A stretch of 36,614 nt of DNA from a virus: positions 1-36,614 of IMG/VR virus record IMGVR_UViG_3300050120_000089. One strand, given 5' to 3'. The position numbers and the translations under genes are program-made. The notes beneath the pieces were generated by a model. The model had not been told where the DNA came from and did no database searches. It saw only the letters and a list, made by a program, of their open reading frames with translations. Below, in pieces: positions 7,978-17,204 of this stretch (its first letter is position 1; each line of letters starts with the position of its first letter).

Positions 7978-8436
7978 ATGACAACTCTATACGTGAACCC
8001 GATTGCGGGTGAAAAGTTCGCAGTCCAACCATCTTTTGATGGTGGCGCAACTTATAACGCTGCGGTTGTGTTCAACACTACCAAAGCATTGACTTTCTCA
8101 GTTTCCACCAACGCGACTGAAATTGCCGATCTAAACAATTTGAGCAATGCCGCCGTTACCTACCGTTCCGTCAAAGCACAGGATTTCAAGGTTGATGGCT
8201 CTGGCACTTTGGAAGCCAACGCCGTTTCTCAATATACCACCTTGATGATTAACCCACAGCCAATCCCGGCTAAGATCGTCATTCAAATGCCGCCCGGCTC
8301 TGGCGCAAACGCGCTGACCTATACCACTACTTTGGTAATGGAAAGCTTCGCACTAACTGCCCCGCGCGCCGACAAGGCAACCGTTTCTGTCACCATGACT
8401 CAAGCGGGTCCAATTACGGGACCGGTGGTTAGCTAA
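7978..8436 (+). CDS. Major tail tube protein
   Basis: This 152-aa protein is a beta-rich tail tube subunit. It opens TTLYVNPIAGEKFAVQPSFDGG, contains long Thr/Ser-rich strands, and ends in a strand pair with TLVMESFALTAPRADKATVSVTM followed by GPITGPV, as in tail tube proteins. Its position between the tail terminator and the assembly chaperones is canonical. Like the capsid gene it has a Shine-Dalgarno sequence in a hairpin just after a TAAATA element, in keeping with high late expression. Confidence 0.85.
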   Translation: MTTLYVNPIAGEKFAVQPSFDGGATYNAAVVFNTTKALTFSVSTNATEIADLNNLSNAAVTYRSVKAQDFKVDGSGTLEANAVSQYTTLMINPQPIPAKIVIQMPPGSGANALTYTTTLVMESFALTAPRADKATVSVTMTQAGPITGPVVS

Positions 8437-8879
8437 TGCAGGCTAACAACCGCACAGCTTCTTTGCACAATGTCTTTGTTGGGAACGGGCGATATACATT
8501 GTCCCTTCCCATCGGACCCTTGCAAGACCTTGAAGACGCTCTTGGCCTTGGTGTGTCAGAGATTTTGATAAAGCTGGCGCACAACACTTGGCGGTCACGA
8601 CATATCGTCGGGATTGTTCAATATGGTCTAATCGGTGGCGGAATGAACCCCGAAGCCGCTTTTGATCTTGTCAATTCCTATGTCGTGTCGGGTTACTTGA
8701 GCCAATACGCTCAAGTTGCCATGGCGCTTATTCAAGCGGCTCTTGTGGGTATTGCGGCTGACCCCGTGGGGGAGCCTCAGCCGACCGAAGTAGAGACGAC
8801 AACGGACCAATCAAATGGTCCAGTTTCTACAAAGTCGGCGGCGCGGCGGGCTTCACCCCGCAAGAAATCCGAAAAATGA
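8436..8879 (+). CDS. Tail assembly chaperone, GTA gp10-like
   Basis: This 147-aa helical protein resembles gene-transfer-agent-type tail chaperones: SLPIGPLQDLEDALGLGVSE near the N terminus, then IVQYGLIGGGMNPEAAFDLV and SQYAQVAMALIQAAL. The C-terminal third is a Lys/Arg/Ser-rich tail. It starts in a TAATG overlap with the tube gene and ends in an A-rich gaaaaatga where the next small ORF begins in the -1 frame. Such chaperone pairs coat the tape measure during tail assembly. Confidence 0.8.
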   Translation: MQANNRTASLHNVFVGNGRYTLSLPIGPLQDLEDALGLGVSEILIKLAHNTWRSRHIVGIVQYGLIGGGMNPEAAFDLVNSYVVSGYLSQYAQVAMALIQAALVGIAADPVGEPQPTEVETTTDQSNGPVSTKSAARRASPRKKSEK

Positions 8880-9007
8880 GTATTTGGGAATTTACGGCGA
8901 CACAAGACGGCTTCAACGCCTTCCACTCGCCCATTTCTGAAGATGATAAACCCGATGCAGTCCCAACCGACGAAGAATACGACGATTTTGTTAAACGCTT
9001 TGGCTAA
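8876..9007 (+). CDS. Small second tail chaperone ORF (43 aa)
   Basis: The protein starts SIWEFTATQDGFNAFH and ends with an acidic stretch (DEEYDDFVKRFG). The WEF..c.dG...a pattern followed by DEEfd matches the short second tail-assembly chaperone of HK97/GTA-like phages. It overlaps the first chaperone by ATGA in the -1 frame, so it could be made by re-initiation or as a -1 frameshift fusion. It lies directly before the tape measure gene, the expected place. Confidence 0.7.
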   Translation: MSIWEFTATQDGFNAFHSPISEDDKPDAVPTDEEYDDFVKRFG

Positions 9008-9015
9008 AGGAATAA

Positions 9016-11538
9016 ATGTCCGCCTCAATTGATACCTTAACTACACAGTTTGCGGCGGATATCTCCAAGTTTGAAGCGCAAATGAAGCGCATGGTTCAAG
9101 TTACTAACGATAACATGAACCAAGTTAAAAAGTCGGCCCAGCAAGGTTCCGACGAAATGGAAGCCATCCTTGGTAAGACCAATGTTGGCGAAGCTCTTTC
9201 TAACGTCTTCAGCCAAATCAAAGGTTCCGCGATTGAGGAAGGCGCGTCGCAAATTGGCGTTCTGGGCGTCGCCCTTGAAGCCTTGGGGCCTGCCGGTCTG
9301 ATCGCTGGCGCTGGCCTTGCCGCTATGGGCGCTGGCCTGGAACAAGCCAAACAGGCGACCGAATGGGCGGAAAATCTGAAGAACACAGCAACGGCTCTCG
9401 GAACCAATACCGACGAATTGCAGAAATGGCGGCTTGCCGCTGACCAAGTTGGCATCAGTGGCGGCACTGTTGACGCGGCCCTGTCTACTCTAAACGACAA
9501 GATCGGCGCTTTACAGGATGGCATTCGCTCCAAGCGTCTTCTGCCGATCTTTGCGCAGCTTGGTATCACGCCTGACCAACTGGCGACGGTCCACACTTCA
9601 ACCGATTTGATGGATTTGATTACCGAAAAGCTCGCGCAAGTAGATTCCGCAGCCAAAAAGACACAGATCGCGGACGCGCTCGGCTTGTCGGGAATGTTGC
9701 CTCTATTGGATCAGTCCAAAGACAAATTGGACGAAATGTTTAAGTCCATTCAAGGTGGCGGAAACATTATCAGCGAGGCTTTGGTTGATAAGCTCGCTGA
9801 AGGTGCGGAAAAACTGAAAGGTGCGCAGGAAGCCGCGCACTCAGCATCTATCGTATTGGGCGGCGAATTCGTCGGCGCGCTGCAATCCATCATGGAAATG
9901 GAAACCAATGTTATCAAAAACACCGTCAGCCTGATTGAATGGTTCAAACAACTATTTGACGTTGCTTCACACGCCAACACTCAAGCGATGCAGACCGCTG
10001 GCGCCACCGCTCAACGCGCCGCGCGCCTGCAAAAAGACGATCAAACCAACAATTGGGGTGACGCGGCTTTGGCCGGCGTACCGCTCGCCTCGGCTCTGTC
10101 CAAGGGTGGGCGCCATACTGCCGCGCTACAGGCTCAAGGTGACGCGGATAACGCCTTTAAGACCTTCCAATCAACCAACGACGCTTGGAACAAGGAACAC
10201 CCGCTTACCCCCCCTAAGCCGGTCTCCAATAGCGCGGTCACGATCACCCCGCCGACTGGATCACACAAAGGCCCGGCGGACGAAACCGCCAGCTTGGACG
10301 ATGCAACCAAAGCCATGTTGGATAGCCAGACCAAAGCCCTGGCTTCCTCTGAAGCCGCGCTTTCAACGGCTCTGGAAACTCGCGCCAAATACGAGGAAGA
10401 CGCGGTAAACGCGGACCACGACAAGACCTTAGACACCATTCAGAAGGAACGGGATAAGGTCTTATCGGCCAAGAATGACAGCGACAAAGCCGCACAGCTT
10501 AAAACCCTGGACGAAGCCAAGTCGGAAGCCGACCTAACCGCAGCTAATAAGCTCGCGCTGATTGATCGCAACCTTCAGGTTGCTTTGATCAAACAATCAA
10601 ATGAGCTTCAGCAAGAGTCCACACAGGTTCACACAAATCAGCTTTCGCTTGACCAAAACTATTATACCGGCATGGCGAACCTTGCCACAACCGCCGCAGA
10701 GCGGAACGCATGGGAACAAAAAGCCCTCGCCGCTGCGCAGGATCGCGAAAACCTTACGGCTCAACAAGCCGTGGCGGATGCTCAAGCCGGCGTAGCCGCA
10801 GCGCTTCAAGGCAATGCCGACGACGCAACCTTGAGCAAGGCGAAGACACAGCTTGCCATCGCTCTGCAAAATCAGGCTGGCACTAATGCGCAACACGGTA
10901 TCCAGACCGCCCAGCAAGCCAAGTCTCAGCAAGGGCCAATGGGGCAATACATTACCAGCCTTGGTGACGTGAACACACAGCTTGAAAACGTCAAAGTCAA
11001 AGGTCTGCAAAGCCTTTCGGACGGCATTACCGACGCCATCATGCACACCAAGAGCCTTGGCGCAGCCTTTCACGACATCGCCTCAAGCATCATTGCGGAC
11101 CTCGTTAAAATCGCGGTTCAGCAGATGATTATCAAACCGATTGCCAACCTTATGGGTGGCGGGTCTGGTGGTGGTGGCGGCGGCCTTGGATTCCTTGGCA
11201 GCGTCGGCAGTATCCTTGGTTTCGCCAGCGGGACGGATGACGCGCCCGGCGGTATGGCGCTGGTGGGCGAGAATGGCCCCGAATTGATGTATGTCCCGCC
11301 TCACGCACAGATTGCGCCTAACCACCTACTGCGGAACAGCATCGGTGTTGGCCCGAATGCCGGCGGCGGCGCATCACATACCTATAATCTGACGACCAAT
11401 GTTCAGGCTTCCGACGCTGTGTTGACCTCATGGGTTCAGCAAGTCGTCACGCAATCGCACAACCAAGCCGTCAACACCGCCCGTCAAATGGCGCAAACAG
11501 ATTCAGCAAGAGCGAACAAGAACAACCTAATTCGCTGA
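9016..11538 (+). CDS. Tail tape measure protein
   Basis: This 840-aa protein sets tail length and is ejected ahead of the DNA. It has long coiled-coil regions (TTQFAADISKFEAQMKRM at the start and helices from about residue 440 to 640) and a hydrophobic Gly/Ala segment (LGALGPAGLIAGAGLAAMG-like, about residues 83-105). Near residue 670-745 is the block DGITDAIMHTKSLGAAFHDI, then a Gly-rich hinge, then ALVGENGPELMYVPPHAQI, a known C-terminal tape measure signature. It starts with a conventional Shine-Dalgarno AAGGA 5 bases before ATG. At about 42 residues per 6 nm the tail would be modest, roughly 120 nm (estimate). Confidence 0.9.
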   Translation: MSASIDTLTTQFAADISKFEAQMKRMVQVTNDNMNQVKKSAQQGSDEMEAILGKTNVGEALSNVFSQIKGSAIEEGASQIGVLGVALEALGPAGLIAGAGLAAMGAGLEQAKQATEWAENLKNTATALGTNTDELQKWRLAADQVGISGGTVDAALSTLNDKIGALQDGIRSKRLLPIFAQLGITPDQLATVHTSTDLMDLITEKLAQVDSAAKKTQIADALGLSGMLPLLDQSKDKLDEMFKSIQGGGNIISEALVDKLAEGAEKLKGAQEAAHSASIVLGGEFVGALQSIMEMETNVIKNTVSLIEWFKQLFDVASHANTQAMQTAGATAQRAARLQKDDQTNNWGDAALAGVPLASALSKGGRHTAALQAQGDADNAFKTFQSTNDAWNKEHPLTPPKPVSNSAVTITPPTGSHKGPADETASLDDATKAMLDSQTKALASSEAALSTALETRAKYEEDAVNADHDKTLDTIQKERDKVLSAKNDSDKAAQLKTLDEAKSEADLTAANKLALIDRNLQVALIKQSNELQQESTQVHTNQLSLDQNYYTGMANLATTAAERNAWEQKALAAAQDRENLTAQQAVADAQAGVAAALQGNADDATLSKAKTQLAIALQNQAGTNAQHGIQTAQQAKSQQGPMGQYITSLGDVNTQLENVKVKGLQSLSDGITDAIMHTKSLGAAFHDIASSIIADLVKIAVQQMIIKPIANLMGGGSGGGGGGLGFLGSVGSILGFASGTDDAPGGMALVGENGPELMYVPPHAQIAPNHLLRNSIGVGPNAGGGASHTYNLTTNVQASDAVLTSWVQQVVTQSHNQAVNTARQMAQTDSARANKNNLIR

Positions 11539-11544
11539 CATTGC

Positions 11545-11551
11545 CTAAATA
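11545..11551 (+). promoter_or_regulatory. CTAAATA start-associated element
   Basis: CTAAATA is followed by 5 bases (tcggt) and ATG 11557. The whole 16-base string repeats that at 6503-6518. Confidence 0.65.
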
Positions 11552-11556
11552 TCGGT

Positions 11557-12153
11557 ATGTCAGTTATTGTTTTACCCCCGCTTCCGCTTCCATCAACGAT
11601 GGATATGGGCGTTAAATCCAACGCTCTTGATCTAACGCCACAAATGGGCGGCCCAACAATTCGCGTAAACCGCTTAGGAACCCGGTTCAATCTCAAATTC
11701 AACGCGCGGGAAATGAATGTAACCCAAGCGCTCAACTATCTAAGCAACCTAAACCAAGGCTTGGCTAGTCCGGTTCGCATGAGCGTTCCGCAGCCTACTT
11801 TTACCTATGGCGTGCCAGGAACACCGGTAGTCAATGGCGCCAATCAATCAGGCTCAAGCCTCGCATTACATGGCTTCACACCCGGTTATGTCATTCAAAA
11901 AGGTCAATTATTCAGTTTCTCAACGGCTGGAAACTATTATCTACACCAAGTTACGACCATGGAAACCGCCAACGGCTCTGGTGTGGTCACGGTTCCGATC
12001 TTTCCAATGCTTCGTATCTCACCCGCCGATGGCGATGGTTGCCAGTTTGACACGCCACAAATCCAAGGCTGGCTTGACGGTAATGTTCAGAATTGGACTT
12101 TGAGCGCGGCAAATAGCGTTTCGTTCAGTTTCTCAATCACCGAGGGTCAATAA
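11557..12153 (+). CDS. Tail tip protein, distal tail region
   Basis: This 198-aa beta-rich protein follows the tape measure gene, where distal tail or tip adaptor proteins are encoded. The N terminus contains LPPLPLPSTMDMGVKSN, then KFNAREMNVTQALNYLSNLN, which suits the distal-tail pattern of a strand followed by a short helix. A beta-sandwich with GYVIQKGQLFSFS and a C-terminal VQNWTLSAANSVSFSFSITE follow. No exact family is claimed. It overlaps the next start by TAATG. Confidence 0.6.
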   Translation: MSVIVLPPLPLPSTMDMGVKSNALDLTPQMGGPTIRVNRLGTRFNLKFNAREMNVTQALNYLSNLNQGLASPVRMSVPQPTFTYGVPGTPVVNGANQSGSSLALHGFTPGYVIQKGQLFSFSTAGNYYLHQVTTMETANGSGVVTVPIFPMLRISPADGDGCQFDTPQIQGWLDGNVQNWTLSAANSVSFSFSITEGQ

Positions 12154-12839
12154 TGGCCCTATCAAATGCGCTCAACGTTGCCTTGGAACAACCGACATAT
12201 ACCGCCTTCATGGCGGTGCAAATGTATACCGCTAACGCGATAATCAATCTTGTTGATGGATGCGGGTTTGTTACATTTTCCGCTCTCGGTAATTCAACTA
12301 CCTTCACCTCTAACGATCCGGTCTACGGCACGCTAAGCGCAATCGCTCAGGTCAGCGAAGCGGTAGCAACGTCAGCCGGATCAACACAAGTCACGATGTA
12401 TCCAGCGGGAACGGCTGGCTTCGTTGATATAAACTCGCCTCTCAATCAAGGCGCACCCTGTAATATTTGGGTTGGCGCGGTTGATCCTGCTACCGGTTTA
12501 TCTATCGGATCGCCTGAATTGATTTGGCAAGGGCGATATGACTTCGCCAAATCCACAATCAGCGGCCAAACCCGTTCGGTTGTCATTGAAGTTGTTACCG
12601 TGCTGGATCGTTTGTTTATCCAAAACGAAGGCTTGGTTTTAAGTAACGCTTGGCATCAGAGCATTTGGCCGGGTGAAACCGGCCTATCGTTGAATATTGA
12701 GGCTTCGGCTGATCCGTTTTGGGGTGCGAATATCCCAACACCGCTGTATCCAATCTTACCAATTCCAGCATCAACTAACGATCAGTTGGCCGGTATTAGC
12801 AAAGGTGGCAGCACGCTTGGCAATACATGGGGCACATAA
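12153..12839 (+). CDS. Minor tail / tip protein
   Basis: The 228-aa protein starts MALSNALNVALEQPTYTAFM and has strands with VDGCGFVTFSALG and a C-terminal half with RYDFAKSTISGQTRSVVIEVV and VLDRLFIQNEGLVLSN. Position between the tip adaptor and an NlpC/P60-like gene mirrors the M-L-K order of lambda-type tails, so an L/DUF2163-like role is plausible. I see no iron-sulfur cysteine cluster of the lambda L kind. It is translationally coupled to the gene before it. Confidence 0.55.
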   Translation: MALSNALNVALEQPTYTAFMAVQMYTANAIINLVDGCGFVTFSALGNSTTFTSNDPVYGTLSAIAQVSEAVATSAGSTQVTMYPAGTAGFVDINSPLNQGAPCNIWVGAVDPATGLSIGSPELIWQGRYDFAKSTISGQTRSVVIEVVTVLDRLFIQNEGLVLSNAWHQSIWPGETGLSLNIEASADPFWGANIPTPLYPILPIPASTNDQLAGISKGGSTLGNTWGT

Positions 12840-12841
12840 TC

Positions 12842-12848
12842 CTAAATA
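12842..12848 (+). promoter_or_regulatory. CTAAATA start-associated element
   Basis: CTAAATA is followed by 4 bases (gagg) and ATG 12853. The spacer itself is GAGG, so a weak Shine-Dalgarno role is also possible. Confidence 0.5.
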
Positions 12849-12852
12849 GAGG

Positions 12853-13329
12853 ATGCTATCCATTGCTAACGCATCTGTCCTTCGCGCCAACACCATTCAA
12901 ATGGCTGTAGACCACTTCAAAGAAATTCCATTCAAATGGGGGGAAGCCGATTGCGCCCATTTGCTTTCATTCATTCTGACGCGGTTGGGTCATCCCTGCC
13001 CTATCGCCCGGCTTGGTCCATACGATAGCCCGCGCACATGCCTACGCGAGATGACGCGCGCCGGTATGCCCACGATGGCGGACGAAATGGACCGCCTCGG
13101 GTTCAAGCGCATCGCCCCCATTGAAGCGATCCAATGCGATATCATCGGCTACCAATCCGATATCAAACGGATGACTACCCTTGGCGTCGCCCTCGGTGAT
13201 GACCGGGCGATTGCCTTCCTTGAAAACGGCTTTGGTGTTGGCCCTCTCAGCATAGCCGAGACGGCATGGCGGATTGAGATTCACCCCGATTTCGTCCCGC
13301 CAACCCCCGACGATGGGGGCGCCAGCTAA
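12853..13329 (+). CDS. Tail tip hydrolase-like protein (DUF6950 / NlpC-P60-like)
   Basis: The 158-aa protein has the opening helix IQMAVDHFKEIPFKWGEADCAHL, where the Cys of EADC occupies the place of the catalytic cysteine in NlpC/P60 (CHAP-like) enzymes. Later it has IQCDIIGY and a VALGDDRAIAFLENG strand pair, typical of the degenerate K-like tail proteins. A clear catalytic His is not obvious (candidate segments are weak), so activity is uncertain. In lambda-type tails the K protein sits here and may cut peptidoglycan during entry. Confidence 0.7.
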   Translation: MLSIANASVLRANTIQMAVDHFKEIPFKWGEADCAHLLSFILTRLGHPCPIARLGPYDSPRTCLREMTRAGMPTMADEMDRLGFKRIAPIEAIQCDIIGYQSDIKRMTTLGVALGDDRAIAFLENGFGVGPLSIAETAWRIEIHPDFVPPTPDDGGAS

Positions 13330-16300
13330 TGCCTTTCATTCCAGCCATTATCGCGGGTGTCTTCGCAGCAGTCGGCGGCGCTATCGCCACAGTCGGCACG
13401 GCCATTGGCCTGTCTGGTATCGCAACGGCCATCGGCGGCGGCATCGCCTCATTCGGCTTTAGCCTTGTCGGCACATTTGGCTTGGGCGCCGCGTTCTCAG
13501 CCTGGACGACCGCCATTGCTATCGGCGCGTCCATTTACAGCATGTTCCAAGGGCGACCACAGCCGCAAAGTCTTGGTCAGCAACTATCGGTCAAACTTAA
13601 TCCCAACGCCCCGGTTCCCGTAACATTCGGTAGAACAGCGGTTGCCGGAAATCTCGTTTTTCGCGCCACGGCTGGCAATAAGAACAATCACCTTTCTCAG
13701 ATCATGGTTCTTTCAGCCGGCGGCCCGGTTGAATCCATTGATACAATGATTGCGTCTAACTACACGGTCACGCTCAACGGCAATCCCGATACCCAAGTCC
13801 AAAATGGGACTGTCGGATTCACCAGCCTTTCGCCAAGTGGCGGCGGTTCAAAGCTATTTTCTAAAATCCATGTGGCGTGGCAGATGGGCCACCAACCTGA
13901 AAATCTTTACAACGCGTCCACTTTAGGCGGTCTTCCACAGACGGATTCTCATTTTCTACTGTCTGGACTCGCATCTGTCCTGACTGTCATGGACTATGAC
14001 ACCGCTGTTTTCCCAAGTGGTCCGCCCAACCTTTTGTTCGTCGGCCACTTTATGCGGCTTTACGATCCGCGCTTAGATAGCACGGTTGCGGGTGGTAGTG
14101 GATCACAGCGTTTCAGCGATTATACCACCTACACTTTCAGCGAAAATCCGGCGTTGATGGCGCTCAATTGGTGTCTTGGACGCTATGAGCAAGGTTCGCG
14201 CGTTTGGGGTATTGGCGCGAGCTTCGGCGAAATTGACATGCCGGCTTTCATTGCTTGGGCTAATCTTTGCGATACGAATGGTTGGAAGGCTGGCGGCCAA
14301 GTCTCGGCTGCGGACGATAAATTTCAAGTTCTCTCCACAATTTGTCAGGCCGGAAGCGCTCGGCCGGTCAACCGCTCGGGTCAGCTTAGCGTCATGTGGG
14401 ACGCTCTGAAGACCAGCCTTTGGGACATCAACCCGTCTGACGTGATCGGCGATGTTACCATTCAGAACACAACCGCGCTTCGGGACCGTAAAAACCAAAT
14501 CCTGCCGTCCTATCGTGAAGAAAGCCAGTTCTGGACGGTCATTCCCGGCAATCTCGTTACAGCGTCCGCCTTCCTCGCTGAAGACGGCGGCATAATCCAG
14601 ACCATTCAAAATGTCTATGCGATGGTTCAGAACGCCACTCAAGCTCACCAGCTTGCGGCTTATGACCTTTGCAATACCCGCGAATTCCTCACCATGGGGA
14701 TCGCTTGCACTCCAAGATTGTTGAACGCCCGTGTTGGCGACTGTGTGACCGTCAACCTTCCCGACATAGGCGTTGCAGGCCAAAAATTCTTGGTCATGGG
14801 CCGCGCCTTTGACCCGTCCAATATGCAAGTCAGCCTCACGCTTACGAGTGAGACAGATAGCAAACACGCTTTCGCGCTTGGTCAAAGCGCTACAGCGCCA
14901 GCGGCGCCCACGCTGACCAGCTACGATCCGTCCAACCCTGACGTTCCCGGCGGCTCGGCATGGAATCTGATCGGTGGCGTTGAAACCGCCAACGGCATTG
15001 CTCAACCCGCCTTGGTGGTCACTGGCGCGTGCGACGATCCGAACGCGGGAGCGGTCATCACCGAATATCGCCCTTACGGCACAAGCCAATGGATCACTTG
15101 GAAACAGGCGCCCGCCCTTTCCAACTCCGCACCGATGCAGTTCAACATCATGGGCGTTGTCTCGGGTCAGCAATACGAGGTCGCGGTTAGCTACTTCACC
15201 GTTCGCGGGGTTGTCGGCGGAAGGTTGATCTTGGGACCGGTCACGGCCGGCGATCAGATAATTTCTTGGACCGCCCCCAGCACCGGGAACGTGGCAATCG
15301 TCAATCTGCCCCCTGGCCTCGGGACCGATTCAAACGGATTGCTCTACGCGTCCAACGTCGGTTTCCAGTCCACAACCGTCTATGCGGCCCTACAGGCGTC
15401 AGCGGCGGCCACCAACGCCATTAGCGCCGCTACCAGCGCAGCCTACGCCACGGCCAACGCAGCGGCCTCCAACGCCTCCCTAGCGGCTGCAAACGCGGCT
15501 TCGGCGGCTTCGGCCACCTTCGCGGCCGTATCCAACATCGCAATCCTTCAGAACACCGTCACGATCCTCACGGCGAATTCGGCTGGAGCCAACGCGGCGA
15601 TCCTGAATGAGACGGCTTTGCGCGTCGCCAATGACGCCATCCTCTCGGGTCAGATCAGCACCGTTTCGGCCACGGCCAATTCCGCCAGCGGCGCGGTCAC
15701 AACCGAGACGGCGGCCCGTATCTCCAACGATGCGGTCCTATCAGCCTCAATCACGATCCTGAACGCCAACGCCGTGGGGGCTAACGCGAGCATCACGGCC
15801 ACTAAGGTTTCTCAGGCGAGCAATAACGCCGCGTTCTCAGCGTCCATAGGGGTTCTAACCAGCAATGTGGCCGGGGCAAATTCTACAATTACGACTCTGC
15901 TATCGGCCCAAGCCAGCAATAACGCTGCTTTCACCTCGTCACTGTCTGGCCTTACCGCGAGCGTGGCCGGGGCAAATTCCACGATAGCGACAAATCAGAC
16001 GCTTCAGGCTGCGAATAACGCGGTATTCACAAGCGCAATCAACACCTTGAACGCCAACACGACTGGCGCGAACGCAGCCATTTCAAGTCTTTTGGTCGCA
16101 CAAGCCGCCAACAATACCAGCTTTGCATCATCGCTGACCACGCTAACCGCCAAGTCAAACGACAATCCAAACTTACTGCCCTACGGCAACTTTGAGAATG
16201 GAATCAACGGTTGGACCGGATGGGCCGCAGGCGGTGGGGTAAATGCTGACGCAAATTGGGGCGTATTGGCTTGGAGTGGCACTAATCCAGGCGTGTTCGC

Positions 16301-16904
16301 CATCACCTCCACCAGCAAGGTTCCACTTGCACCCGGACAAACCTACACCTTGAGCGGCAACATTGCGCCCGCCAACAATGCCATTACCGTCTATCTGGAC
16401 ATTCAATATTACGCCGCTAACAACGTTCTCATATTTGACGGCGGACAAACCAATTCCAGCAACGCGCTTGTAAATGGTGGTCCTAACTACGTTCACACCG
16501 AAGTTGCGCCCACCAGCACAAGCTATGGGATTGTCCGCATGGTGGTCAATTCCAACGGTGTGTTGAATGTTTCTGGCTTCGCTCAGAGGATTAAGCTTGA
16601 ACAAGGCTCGGTAGCTACCGGTTATGACGCGACCGCGAGCGTTTCAACCCAAGCCTCGGCTTTAACAACGCTCTCAGGTCAAGCGTATTCCACCTACACA
16701 CTTACCGCGTCCGCCGGGAACGTCATTACTGGAATGCAATTGTTGGCCTCCAACGGGGCGACAAGCGTTTCAAGCGTGATCTTTGACGCTAACACCATAA
16801 TTATTCAGAACGGTTCGGCCGGGGCGAAGCTCACCCTTAGCAATTCCGTTCTTCAGGTCTTTGATACAAGCGGCACCTTAAGGGTACGCCTTGGTTTGTG
16901 GTGA
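13329..16904 (+). CDS. Central tail / host attachment protein (J-like)
   Basis: This 1191-aa protein begins with a hydrophobic Gly/Ala-rich segment of about 75 residues, then QPQSLGQQLSVKLNPNAPVPV and TFGRTAVAGNLVFRA, the usual entry of J-like tail-tip proteins. Mid-protein domains include PALMALNWCLGRYEQG, MPAFIAWANLCDTN and a fibronectin-like part near residues 540-650. Residues about 680-940 are Ala/Asn/Ser-rich with repeats near 33 residues. After that comes a carbohydrate-binding-like domain opening NLLPYGNFENGINGWTGW. The C terminus has a short beta end. It is likely the receptor-facing spike of the tail tip. Confidence 0.85.
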   Translation: MPFIPAIIAGVFAAVGGAIATVGTAIGLSGIATAIGGGIASFGFSLVGTFGLGAAFSAWTTAIAIGASIYSMFQGRPQPQSLGQQLSVKLNPNAPVPVTFGRTAVAGNLVFRATAGNKNNHLSQIMVLSAGGPVESIDTMIASNYTVTLNGNPDTQVQNGTVGFTSLSPSGGGSKLFSKIHVAWQMGHQPENLYNASTLGGLPQTDSHFLLSGLASVLTVMDYDTAVFPSGPPNLLFVGHFMRLYDPRLDSTVAGGSGSQRFSDYTTYTFSENPALMALNWCLGRYEQGSRVWGIGASFGEIDMPAFIAWANLCDTNGWKAGGQVSAADDKFQVLSTICQAGSARPVNRSGQLSVMWDALKTSLWDINPSDVIGDVTIQNTTALRDRKNQILPSYREESQFWTVIPGNLVTASAFLAEDGGIIQTIQNVYAMVQNATQAHQLAAYDLCNTREFLTMGIACTPRLLNARVGDCVTVNLPDIGVAGQKFLVMGRAFDPSNMQVSLTLTSETDSKHAFALGQSATAPAAPTLTSYDPSNPDVPGGSAWNLIGGVETANGIAQPALVVTGACDDPNAGAVITEYRPYGTSQWITWKQAPALSNSAPMQFNIMGVVSGQQYEVAVSYFTVRGVVGGRLILGPVTAGDQIISWTAPSTGNVAIVNLPPGLGTDSNGLLYASNVGFQSTTVYAALQASAAATNAISAATSAAYATANAAASNASLAAANAASAASATFAAVSNIAILQNTVTILTANSAGANAAILNETALRVANDAILSGQISTVSATANSASGAVTTETAARISNDAVLSASITILNANAVGANASITATKVSQASNNAAFSASIGVLTSNVAGANSTITTLLSAQASNNAAFTSSLSGLTASVAGANSTIATNQTLQAANNAVFTSAINTLNANTTGANAAISSLLVAQAANNTSFASSLTTLTAKSNDNPNLLPYGNFENGINGWTGWAAGGGVNADANWGVLAWSGTNPGVFAITSTSKVPLAPGQTYTLSGNIAPANNAITVYLDIQYYAANNVLIFDGGQTNSSNALVNGGPNYVHTEVAPTSTSYGIVRMVVNSNGVLNVSGFAQRIKLEQGSVATGYDATASVSTQASALTTLSGQAYSTYTLTASAGNVITGMQLLASNGATSVSSVIFDANTIIIQNGSAGAKLTLSNSVLQVFDTSGTLRVRLGLW
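15640..16140 (+). repeat. Imperfect coding repeats in the J-like protein
   Basis: The segment encodes successive units built on AANNAxFxSxIxxLxANxxGANAxI. Examples such as gccggggcaaattc recur, and the units are about 33 residues (100 bases) long. They suggest a trimeric coiled-coil or beta stalk built by duplication. Confidence 0.6.
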
Positions 16905-16910
16905 TTTGCC

Positions 16911-17204
16911 ATGACTCAAGGTCTCCAAGTTTTTGATGCGTCGGGTAATATTGTCGTGGATACGACCCATTACCTTGGGCGAATTCTCGGTGTTACCACA
17001 GTTGGAATTAGCAACGGCAGCATCACCAACGCCAATTTCTCAAAAGGGACTCCGTTTTGGGTAGCAAACCGAGATAGCGGAAGCTACAACACTTCGCAGC
17101 CAATCTATACATTGACTAATTCCACAACGATTTCTTGGAGTTGGGGCGCGCAAAGCGGGAATCCAGGGAACACGACACAGACCTTGATTTATGGTGTCTA
17201 CTGA
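16911..17204 (+). CDS. Small tail tip protein, DUF6453-like
   Basis: The 97-aa protein starts TQGLQVFDASGNIVVDTTHY, then LGRILGVTTVG and GTPFWVANRD, the pattern of small DUF6453-type phage proteins encoded after J-like genes. It is beta-rich and ends with ISWSWGAQSGNPG. The next gene starts immediately after its stop and encodes a longer protein built on the same GLQxFxA opening, so the two look like relatives. Confidence 0.65.
   Translation: MTQGLQVFDASGNIVVDTTHYLGRILGVTTVGISNGSITNANFSKGTPFWVANRDSGSYNTSQPIYTLTNSTTISWSWGAQSGNPGNTTQTLIYGVY

Noticed and set aside
14103-15173. Long minus-strand frame (about 356 codons) inside the J-like gene
   Set aside because: It lies opposite a well-supported coding region, has shadow-like composition and no start signal.
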